DNA from: CAYMPH01 sp964392365
GTDB taxonomy: Bacteria > Spirochaetota > UBA4802 > UBA5550
Length of the DNA stretch: 64,000 nucleotides
Assembly: GCA_964392365.1 (NCBI GenBank)
Contig: CAYMPH010000004.1
Coordinates: forward strand, 219,725 to 283,724
Direction: 5' to 3'
How positions within the stretch are numbered: the stretch's first letter is position 1; every line of letters starts with the position of its first letter. A program made the position numbers and the translations under genes. The notes beneath the pieces were generated by a model. It was not told where the DNA came from. It saw only the letters and a list, made by a program, of their open reading frames with translations, and did no database searches. Shown one piece after another: positions 35,201 to 42,617 of this stretch.

Positions 35201-35774
35201 CCTCTATTAATATTTTTTTCAGCTCAACTCTTGCTCTGGAAATACGCGACCTTACTGTACCTATATTTATAGAAAGGATTTCAGAAATTTCCTCATAACT
35301 TTTCATATCGAAATCCTTAAGCACAATAACCTCCATCATATGCTCCGGCAGTTTTTTTACCGCATCAGTGATTACACCCGCAGTTTCATTTTTAATATAA
35401 TCTTCTTCAGGGGTGGCTGTCGATTTATTTGACGGAAGTTCAGAGGAAAAAGTTCCATCCTGAATGTCTTTTTGTTCAAGAATTTTTTTATATGAAACAG
35501 CTCTTAAAACGCTTTTGCATTGGTTTACTGTTATGCGGTATATCCAGGTGCTCAGACCGGACTCGCCCCTGAAACTTTTTAATCCTTTATAGACTGATAT
35601 GAACACTTCCTGAGCAGCATCTTCGGCTTCGCTGGAATTTCTGAAGTAGTAGAAGCAGAGCCTGTAAACTTTGTCTGAATATCTTTTAATAATCTCATCA
35701 AATGCCTTAAGATTGCCTTCATTGACAAATTTTATCAGATCTGTTTCAGGAGTTTTTTTATATGATTCAAACAT
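35181..35774 (-). CDS. ECF RNA polymerase sigma factor (RpoE-like)
   Basis: This 197-residue protein has sigma region 2 (about 25-95; FDEIIKRYSDKVYRLCFYYF, EAEDAAQEVFISVYKGL and the -10-binding GLSTWIYRITVNQC). Region 4 (about 130-190; LPEHMMEVIVLKDFDMKSYEEISEILSINIGTVRSRISRAR) is a complete helix-turn-helix. The downstream overlapping anti-sigma gene controls it. It follows the ABC permease gene by 26 bases on the same strand, so transporter and regulator may be one transcript. Target promoters are unknown. Confidence 0.93.
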   Translation of the reverse strand: MFESYKKTPETDLIKFVNEGNLKAFDEIIKRYSDKVYRLCFYYFRNSSEAEDAAQEVFISVYKGLKSFRGESGLSTWIYRITVNQCKSVLRAVSYKKILEQKDIQDGTFSSELPSNKSTATPEEDYIKNETAGVITDAVKKLPEHMMEVIVLKDFDMKSYEEISEILSINIGTVRSRISRARVELKKILIEGGYGLQ

Positions 35775-35800
35775 AATTTTTGAATATTAGAGATCAGATG

Positions 35801-36874
35801 CTAATACCACTTGAATATTTTAAGGCCGACCCATGTGAATATAAATCCGGTAATAGTCATTATAACAATCGGGAGCGCAACTTCAGGCAGACCTGCGTTT
35901 TCTATAAATACAGACCGGATTGAATCTGCAAGCAAGGTAAGAGGAAGTTTATTTATGATAGAAGCAGCCCATTCAGGGAAATTATGGTAACTGAAAAAAA
36001 TACCTGAAAGAACCATCATTGGCATTGTAATTGCGTTTAAAAGACCATTACCCACTCTTGAACTTGAAGTTCTCGATGCCATTAAAATTGCTATGCCGGA
36101 AAAAGCTGCATTCCCGGCAATCATAACTGCAGCAAGAGCCGGAATGCTTCCTGAAATTCTCATATCAAAATACAGATAAGCGAATAAATAAAGCAGCACA
36201 GATTCAAAAATAGACAGAACAAGTCTTGTCATAAAAAACGAGAGCATGAAAAGACCGCGGTTCATTGGTGTTGCGTACATTCTGCGCATAAGTTTTTTGG
36301 TCCTGAGTTCTATTAAAGACCATCCTATGCCCCACATGCAGGAATTCATTATCTGAAGTGCGATGAGGCCCGGCAGGAAAAAATCTATATATCTGCTGCC
36401 CACCTCCTTCAGCTCTGAAACAGCATTCTTAATTCCAGACTGATATTTTCCATTAATATATTTCTCAAGAAGCAGATATGATCCTGAAGCTTCTGAATTT
36501 TTAGGATCAAAAAAATATTTTATGCTGCTGTCTGATGAAAAATATTTTATATAAATGCTTATCTTGCCTTTTTTTATTGAACTTACTGCTTCCGGCTCAG
36601 TCATTTTTTTAAATTCAAAATTACCGCTTTGAATTACTGAATTATCTTTTCCTGTGTCAGTTGCTGAAGGCAGAATTTTTTTAAAATTATTATAATCTTT
36701 TTCCTGTTCAATCACGATGCCGACAGAGCGTTTTATATCAATTTTCTGATCAAATGCAATTCCAAGCACCCAGGCCATTATTATCGGAAATAAAAATGAC
36801 CAGAAAATAACACCCGGCTCGCGGAAATATTCCTTGAATTGAATTATAGTAAGATTATAAAGCTGTCTCATCAT
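35801..36874 (-). CDS. ABC-2 type transporter permease
   Basis: This 357-residue protein has one N-terminal helix (about 22-42), a roughly 125-residue extracytoplasmic domain and five C-terminal helices (about 170-355). This is the ABC-2 (YhhJ/DrrB-like) plan. Conserved points are EYFREPGVIFWSFLFPI near the start and RTKKLMRRMYATPMNRGLFMLS before the second helix. Its start overlaps the ATPase gene by 20 bases. The pair would export a drug, lipid or polysaccharide. The substrate is unknown. Confidence 0.88.
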   Translation of the reverse strand: MMRQLYNLTIIQFKEYFREPGVIFWSFLFPIIMAWVLGIAFDQKIDIKRSVGIVIEQEKDYNNFKKILPSATDTGKDNSVIQSGNFEFKKMTEPEAVSSIKKGKISIYIKYFSSDSSIKYFFDPKNSEASGSYLLLEKYINGKYQSGIKNAVSELKEVGSRYIDFFLPGLIALQIMNSCMWGIGWSLIELRTKKLMRRMYATPMNRGLFMLSFFMTRLVLSIFESVLLYLFAYLYFDMRISGSIPALAAVMIAGNAAFSGIAILMASRTSSSRVGNGLLNAITMPMMVLSGIFFSYHNFPEWAASIINKLPLTLLADSIRSVFIENAGLPEVALPIVIMTITGFIFTWVGLKIFKWY

Positions 36875-37808
36875 TTAGATGTATCCCTGTCATTGAAGTA
36901 AAAATATCATCCAGAGACAAAGCTCTGCTTTCAATTTTTTTCAGTTTAAGATTTTCCTTGCTTACAATTTTCATCAGCTCCGGCATTACTGTAATTGTAT
37001 CTTTCACCATAAGCCTGAAAGTTCCGTTTTTACCATGAGTCACATCAGCAACTCCATTTAATTTTTTAAGGCGCTCAATGCTGATTTTACCATGTACTGC
37101 AAAATCAATTATACCGCAGCAGCCGTTCATTGCAGCAAGATCATCCATGGTGCCGTCTGCAATAAATTCACCCTTATGAATTATTACAATCCTGTCGCAG
37201 AGTTCTTCCGCCTCTTCCATGTAATGCGTTGTGAGAATCATTGTAGTTCCGTTTTTCCGCAGAGTTTCCGCTATTTTCCATATCTCACGGCGTGCATTGG
37301 GATCAAGGCCGGTAGTAGGTTCATCAAGCAGAAGAATTTTCGGACGGTTTATCAGCGCAATGCCGAGTGCAAGTTTCTGTCTCTGACCGCCTGAAAGATT
37401 AACAGTGTAGCTCTTCATCTTATCAGCCAGCCCTACAAGAGAAATAATTTCTTCTGCATCTTTTCTGTAAGTGCCGTAAAAACTCGCGAAAAGCTCAACT
37501 GTTTCAGCAACAGTAAGTTTATCTATAAAACGGGTTTCCTGAAGGGAAATTCCCATTTCTCTTCTCAGAGCAGTTTCATTTCCAAGAATAGGAAGACCCA
37601 TAATAAGTATTTCGCCGGAATCGGGATTCTGAATTCCCTCAATCATTTCAATGAGCGTGGTTTTGCCTGCTCCGTTAGGCCCGAGAAGCGCAATGTATTC
37701 ACCCTCGTAAACATCAAGATTCACACCTCTGACTGCATGGACATTCTTGAAACTTTTACGAACGTCATTGAGCTGAATTACAGATTTTTTTTTATTTTTT
37801 GGAGCCAT
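36855..37808 (-). CDS. ABC transporter ATP-binding protein (ABC-2 exporter partner)
   Basis: This 317-residue ATPase has Walker A LLGPNGAGKTTLIE, Q-loop ISLQETR, signature LSGGQRQKLALG, Walker B ILLLDEPTTGLDP and switch His in LTTHYMEEAEE. The C-terminal 80 residues form a DUF4162-like regulatory extension. It is the first gene of a group running ATPase, permease, ECF sigma and anti-sigma on the minus strand. Its start is divergent from tcdA. The ribosome-binding site is weak. Confidence 0.93.
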   Translation of the reverse strand: MAPKNKKKSVIQLNDVRKSFKNVHAVRGVNLDVYEGEYIALLGPNGAGKTTLIEMIEGIQNPDSGEILIMGLPILGNETALRREMGISLQETRFIDKLTVAETVELFASFYGTYRKDAEEIISLVGLADKMKSYTVNLSGGQRQKLALGIALINRPKILLLDEPTTGLDPNARREIWKIAETLRKNGTTMILTTHYMEEAEELCDRIVIIHKGEFIADGTMDDLAAMNGCCGIIDFAVHGKISIERLKKLNGVADVTHGKNGTFRLMVKDTITVMPELMKIVSKENLKLKKIESRALSLDDIFTSMTGIHLNDETAL

Positions 37809-37983
37809 ATTTTTTCTTTTTATTTCTTCTTATGATATTTTCTATTAATATATTTAAAATTATCTACAGGCGTTTAGTGTCAATGTTTTTTTATTGTTGC
37901 ATTTCTATCTTCATCTTATGCTAATTTACAATAATAATTAACCTTCACAGCTATTTATAAATACAGCAGAAATAAAGAGGAAA

Positions 37984-38787
37984 ATGAAAAATTCATTTTA
38001 TAAAAATCTGACCCATAGGACCGAGCTGGTTATAGGTACGGAAAATATTGAGCGCCTGTACCGTTCGAATATTTTAATAGTAGGCGTAGGCGGTGTCGGC
38101 AGCTGGTGTGCTGAAGCTCTTGTACGTTCAGGTGTTGTAAATCTAACAATAGTTGATTCTGATATTATCTGCACCACCAACATCAACAGGCAGGCCCAGG
38201 CTAATTCAAAATCTGTCGGTAAATTAAAAGTTAATGAGATGAAAAAACGTCTGCTCGAAATCAATCCTGATGCAAATATACTGGCTATCAACAAGGCATT
38301 CACAGAAGAAAATCATGCTGAATTTGAGATAGAAAAATACGATTACATTATAGATGCAATTGACAGTATCAAGCATAAAGTTTTCCTGATAGAAATCTGC
38401 CAGAGACTCAAGAAAAAATTTATTTCTTCAATGGGAGCAGGCGCCCGAACTAACCCTTTAAAGATAAAAGTCGCTAAACTTGAAAAGACTGTTAATTGCG
38501 CTCTTGCAAGCATCGTAAGAAAAAGGCTGCGTCAGAAAAGATTAAAGGTGAATTTTTTATGCGTGTACAGTGATGAAGTTCCGGTTAAACCTGCAATTGC
38601 AGCAATGTGCGCAGGCGGAGATTGCGTATGCAACTGTGACCGCGAAAAAATAAATTCTGAAGAAAACAGTAATGCAATAGACTGGTGTTCCATGAAAAAA
38701 CAGATAAACGGAGCGCTTGTTCATATCACAGGAGTTTTCGGATTTACAATGGCAGGGATTGTAATACAGGATTTAATCAAAGGGTGA
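37984..38787 (+). CDS. tcdA: tRNA threonylcarbamoyladenosine dehydratase (TcdA/CsdL)
   Basis: This 267-residue E1-like enzyme dehydrates t6A37 of tRNA to cyclic t6A using ATP. ThiF-fold features are VGVGGVGSWCAEALVRSGV (ATP loop) and IVDSDIICTTNINRQAQA. Others are DYIIDAIDSIKHK, SSMGAGARTNPLKIKV, and SDEVPVKPAI near the Cys-rich CAGGDCVCNCDREK insertion. No C-terminal ubiquitin-like target is nearby, supporting TcdA over MoeB/ThiF. The extra Cys cluster may bind a metal and is an oddity. A bidirectional terminator separates it from htpG. Confidence 0.9.
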   Translation: MKNSFYKNLTHRTELVIGTENIERLYRSNILIVGVGGVGSWCAEALVRSGVVNLTIVDSDIICTTNINRQAQANSKSVGKLKVNEMKKRLLEINPDANILAINKAFTEENHAEFEIEKYDYIIDAIDSIKHKVFLIEICQRLKKKFISSMGAGARTNPLKIKVAKLEKTVNCALASIVRKRLRQKRLKVNFLCVYSDEVPVKPAIAAMCAGGDCVCNCDREKINSEENSNAIDWCSMKKQINGALVHITGVFGFTMAGIVIQDLIKG

Positions 38788-38793
38788 TAAAAA

Positions 38794-38833
38794 TTGATGG
38801 TATGGGTTCAAAATTTTGAACCCATACCATCAA
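38794..38833. terminator. perfect 40-base palindrome between convergent tcdA and htpG
   Basis: TTGATGGTATGGGTTCAAAA (38794-38813) is followed at once by its exact complement to 38833. It begins six bases after the tcdA stop and ends five bases before the htpG stop. The position suggests a bidirectional terminator, although the flanking T-runs are short. Confidence 0.75.
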
Positions 38834-38838
38834 ATAAT

Positions 38839-40713
38839 TTATTTTACTGCCATAGCCATTATTCTGTTTAATCTGACAACAAACTCTCCCGGATTTTTAA
38901 GCTCCACGCCCTCGATCAGCATAGCCTGCTCAAGAAGAAGGCTGCTTATATCCTGAATAAGATTTTCATCAGTAGTATTTATAAGGCTGGTAATAATTGC
39001 ATGCCCTGGATTAATTTCAAGTATTGGTTTGAAATCCTGCATTCCCTGCTGGCCCATCATCTTCATGATATGCTGCATCTGAACAGTAGGATCATTTTCA
39101 TCTGCAACAATACAGGAAGGGGAATCGCTCAGCCTTGAGCTTGCTCTTACATCCTTAACTCTTTCGCCAAGCGCTTTTTTTATTTTTTCAACAACAGGGC
39201 TGATTTCCTTTTCTTTTTCCTTGTCACTGTCAGTTTTAAGATCATTGGCAGCATCTGCCCTGTTTACAGATTTAAGATCGAATTCCTTATACTTGAAAAC
39301 AGTTGAAATTACAATTTCATCAATCTCATTATCGAGAATAAGAACTTCTATATCGCGGTTTCTGTAAACTTCAAGCAGCGGAGATGTGCGAAGATTCGCT
39401 TCTTTCTCGCCTGTTATGTAATAAATTACTTTCTGATCAGGCTTCATTCTTGATACATATTCTGCAAATGTTGTGTAGCCTTCATTTTTTGTGGATTTAT
39501 ACATAACAAGTTCAAGCAGCGCATCTTTGTTTTCATAATCCTGATATAAGCCTTCTTTGACAGGAACACCAAACTCTTTATAAAATTCTTCGTATTTCGG
39601 CCTGTCGCTATTTTTCAGCTTTTCAAACTCATCCAGAATTTTTTTAACTGAAGATGTTTTGATCTTTGTTAAAACTTTATTCTGCTGCAGAATTTCCCTG
39701 CTCACGTTAAGAGGAATATCCTCTGAATCAATTATACCGCGGATAAACCTTAGATATGTAGGCATGAGCTCCTTGTCATCATCAGTAATGAAAACCCTTT
39801 TAACATAAAGCTTTACTCCAGGCTTATAATCGGCCCTGAAAAGATCAAATGGAGCGTGCTTTGGAATATAAAACAGGGTTGTATAGTCCATGGTTCCTTC
39901 AGCCTGGGTATGAACATAAAACAAAGGCTCATCGTAATCGTGAGATAATGTTTTATAGAACTCCTTGTAATCCTCTTCTTTCAGCTCGGACTTGGATCTT
40001 TTCCATAGAGCTGATGCGGAATTTATCTGCTCGGTTTTCGGCTCTTTGATTTCCTTTTTATTATCGCCTTCACCCTCATAGCGTGTATCTTCAAAATGAA
40101 GATAAATCGGGAAAGGTATGTGATTTGAATATTTTTTTACTATAGATTCGATTTTCCATTTATCAGCATATTCTTTTCCTTCATCATTAAGAAAAATAAT
40201 AATTGTGGTGCCGTATTCTTTTCTTACTGAATCCTCAATATCATACTCGCCTTTTCCGTCGCTTGTCCATTTGTAAGCTTTTTCCTCGCCGGCTTTTCTT
40301 GAAACAACTTCAACTTTATCAGCTGCCATGAACGTTGAATAGAAACCAACACCGAACTGCCCGATCATATTTGAATCTTTCTTTGAATCTCCGGTAAGAT
40401 GGCTCAGAAAATTTTTCGTGCCGGAATTTGCAATGGTCCCGATATTATCCTCAAGGTCCTGCTGATTCATTCCTATTCCGGTGTCGGATATAGTTAAAAT
40501 TTTTGATTCAGCATCAAAATAAATATCTATCTTCGGATTAAAATCGAGTTTTTTATAATTTTCATCCGTAAGGGTCAGATATTTAAATTTCTCGAGAGCG
40601 TCAGATGCGTTTGAAATCAGTTCCCTTAGAAAAATTTCCTTATGGGAATAGAGCGAGTGAATAATAAGCTGTAGAAGCTGATTCACCTCGGTTTGGAATT
40701 TGTGTCTTGACAT
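38839..40713 (-). CDS. htpG: Hsp90-family molecular chaperone
   Basis: This 624-residue protein is of normal HtpG length. The N-terminal GHKL ATPase domain has LRELISNASDALEKFKYL (catalytic Glu and Asn), ISDTGIGMNQQDL and IGQFGVGFYSTFMAADKVEV. The middle domain (about 230-490) has the conserved YIPKHAPFDL and RGIIDSEDIPLNVSRE with its catalytic Arg downstream. The C-terminal dimerisation domain follows (about 510-624). A GGAGG site precedes the ATG. It stands alone, divergent from the HExxH protein gene. No heat-shock operator palindrome is evident upstream. Confidence 0.97.
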   Translation of the reverse strand: MSRHKFQTEVNQLLQLIIHSLYSHKEIFLRELISNASDALEKFKYLTLTDENYKKLDFNPKIDIYFDAESKILTISDTGIGMNQQDLEDNIGTIANSGTKNFLSHLTGDSKKDSNMIGQFGVGFYSTFMAADKVEVVSRKAGEEKAYKWTSDGKGEYDIEDSVRKEYGTTIIIFLNDEGKEYADKWKIESIVKKYSNHIPFPIYLHFEDTRYEGEGDNKKEIKEPKTEQINSASALWKRSKSELKEEDYKEFYKTLSHDYDEPLFYVHTQAEGTMDYTTLFYIPKHAPFDLFRADYKPGVKLYVKRVFITDDDKELMPTYLRFIRGIIDSEDIPLNVSREILQQNKVLTKIKTSSVKKILDEFEKLKNSDRPKYEEFYKEFGVPVKEGLYQDYENKDALLELVMYKSTKNEGYTTFAEYVSRMKPDQKVIYYITGEKEANLRTSPLLEVYRNRDIEVLILDNEIDEIVISTVFKYKEFDLKSVNRADAANDLKTDSDKEKEKEISPVVEKIKKALGERVKDVRASSRLSDSPSCIVADENDPTVQMQHIMKMMGQQGMQDFKPILEINPGHAIITSLINTTDENLIQDISSLLLEQAMLIEGVELKNPGEFVVRLNRIMAMAVK

Positions 40714-40848
40714 TTTTTGAAGCCTCCATTTAATAATTATTGAAACGGATTTTTATCCGGTTATTTAAATAGCTGAATCAATTCAGCTTCTTTTACTTTT
40801 ACGTAATGCTAAAAACTAAAAAGTTACCTATTAAAGCAAGAAAATTTT

Positions 40849-41859
40849 ATGAATCAAATATATAATAAAATTCCAAAATCGCCACTGATTTTTTTTCTAC
40901 TCTGCATTATTCTGATATTAATTGCACCTGCATGTTCAGAAGACATAAAACAGACTATTCAAACGACTCCTGCTCACCAGTATAAAAATTTTAATTTTGA
41001 TCCCGATACATCAATCATTCAGAGAATTAAAAAAACACCGGATTTTATTCTAAAATATCTGATTGATCTCGACAACAGAAAAGATTATTCAATGTACATT
41101 CCTTCAAAACATGAAACAGCAATAATTTCAGAATATATAAATAAGCTGCCGCCGCTGAATAGAAAAACCATGAAAGAAAGACTTCTTGCCGTCTACTTTA
41201 TTAATAATTTTACAAGCAGCGGCCTGACAGAATGGGCTGTTGATGAAAACGGAAAAATATTTGCGTTCATGGTTTTTAATCCGAATGTACTGAAAAAAAA
41301 TATAACTGAACTTCTGTCATTTAAAGAACAAACAAATTTCATCAGGGAAAATAGCTGGGATATAAAACTTGATTGCGGAACAGAATTCAGCGGTTTTTTT
41401 TATATTCTTATACATGAGTCAACTCATATCGTGGACTATGTCCACAGAATAACACCTTTTGTTGAGCCTTCAGTTAAAAAGCTTTATCCCGATTTGAAAG
41501 CATCAACTCCGTTCACTCTCGGGTACTGGAACGACTACTATAAACCTGATACAGAATTCGCGTTCAGATCAAAAATCACATTTTATGGAATGGGCAAGGG
41601 TCCTGTGTCAAAATATTCAGAAGCACCGGAAATTTATAAAAATCTAGCTATGTCGCCTTTTCCTACTCTATACTCAAGCATATCCTGGGCAGAAGACATA
41701 GCTGAATTTGTAACCTTCTATCATTTAACAGAAAAGCTGCATCAGAAATTCTCCATACAGGTTTTCAAAAATAAAAAACCAGTATACACGCATGAACCAA
41801 TGAACTCTCCTTTTGTAAGAAAAAGATTTGAAGCTATTACTATTTTCTATAAAGATTAA
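40849..41859 (+). CDS. putative exported zinc metallopeptidase (HESTH motif)
   Basis: This 336-residue protein has an N-terminal hydrophobic segment (about 12-28) ending in APAC, a possible lipoprotein signal with Cys29. It contains HESTH (189-193) in the setting LIHESTHIVDYVHR, which fits the HExxH zinc-peptidase motif. A candidate third ligand lies in WAEDIAEFVTFY (Glu282 or Glu286), the spacing seen in gluzincin-like families. The rest is unassigned. If active, it would be an envelope protease. No substrate is apparent. It is divergent from htpG and followed by structured repeat copy B. Confidence 0.6.
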   Translation: MNQIYNKIPKSPLIFFLLCIILILIAPACSEDIKQTIQTTPAHQYKNFNFDPDTSIIQRIKKTPDFILKYLIDLDNRKDYSMYIPSKHETAIISEYINKLPPLNRKTMKERLLAVYFINNFTSSGLTEWAVDENGKIFAFMVFNPNVLKKNITELLSFKEQTNFIRENSWDIKLDCGTEFSGFFYILIHESTHIVDYVHRITPFVEPSVKKLYPDLKASTPFTLGYWNDYYKPDTEFAFRSKITFYGMGKGPVSKYSEAPEIYKNLAMSPFPTLYSSISWAEDIAEFVTFYHLTEKLHQKFSIQVFKNKKPVYTHEPMNSPFVRKRFEAITIFYKD

Positions 41860-41884
41860 TAATAAAAGAAAACAATTTCTAATC

Positions 41885-42078
41885 GAGCCGGTTTCTTCAA
41901 AACCGGTGAAAGGGAACAATTAAACCCGGGAGGGAAAGTAAATTCTCTATAAATAGAAACTATTAAAAAGCAGGAAAAAACACTTAGCCCTGCGGCAATG
42001 AGCAGCGGCTTTCGGGTGGATTCTCAAGGAGGGCTGCTTTTCCGTAAAAGCAGTCCTTCTTGAGAGTGTTGTTACACC
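41885..42078 (+). repeat. structured intergenic repeat, copy B (putative RNA)
   Basis: Hairpin I is CCGGTTT/AAACCGG (41888-41906). After a divergent spacer come CACTTAGC and hairpin II (CTGC 41990-41993, loop GGCAATGA, GCAG 42002-42005). GGGTGGA leads into hairpin III with 20-base arms at 42022-42041 and 42046-42065. The only two exceptions in that stem are G-U pairs. GTTACACC follows. It ends eight bases before the 3' end of the convergent membrane-protein gene. Confidence 0.78.
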
Positions 42079-42086
42079 AAAATATT

Positions 42087-42563
42087 TTATTGATACTCAT
42101 CCCTATAAATCAGAAAACTGAGTGCAGAAAAAACAATAAATGCAATTGGAACAATAATATTCAAATAATAACCGAAAGTCAGCTCGTATGGTGTTTTTGC
42201 AAGCCCGCCTCCAAGATGTTTATAAAACACCCAGAAAAGATAATACAGACAGAATACTTCTCTTAAAGCAAATATTATTAAATTTTTTATAAAAAGGCTG
42301 AAATACATAAAAAAAACTATTCCTATCATATATACAGCAAGAGGATTATTCAGATAAAAATATAATTCAAAAATATAAAATTTCCCTACTGCCATAACTA
42401 CTGAAAAAAATGCAGGCACAGTAGTAATTACTATCAATTTCTCAAAAATATTTATCTCGAGAAATTTTTCCAGTGCTCCATTGAAAAGTTTTACAAAAAA
42501 ATCAAATATGGCTCTGGTCATATCAACAATAACTTCCATCAATGCCTGAATAAGATCTCTCAT
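42087..42563 (-). CDS. small integral membrane protein, unknown function
   Basis: This 158-residue protein has an amphipathic N-terminus (about 1-40) followed by three or four predicted membrane helices (about 43-65, 73-95, 97-118, 133-153). The aromatic-rich segment FCLYYLFWVFYKHLGGG is striking. No family is recognised. It is 54 bases upstream of, and on the opposite side to, nothing else on its strand except the 869-residue OmpA-like gene that precedes it, so it may be co-transcribed with that envelope gene. Its 3' end abuts structured repeat copy B. Confidence 0.55.
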   Translation of the reverse strand: MRDLIQALMEVIVDMTRAIFDFFVKLFNGALEKFLEINIFEKLIVITTVPAFFSVVMAVGKFYIFELYFYLNNPLAVYMIGIVFFMYFSLFIKNLIIFALREVFCLYYLFWVFYKHLGGGLAKTPYELTFGYYLNIIVPIAFIVFSALSFLIYRDEYQ

Positions 42564-42617
42564 TTTAATTATCCTTATATATTTCTTGAAATAGCTAAAT
42601 AATCTATTCTGAATCTT

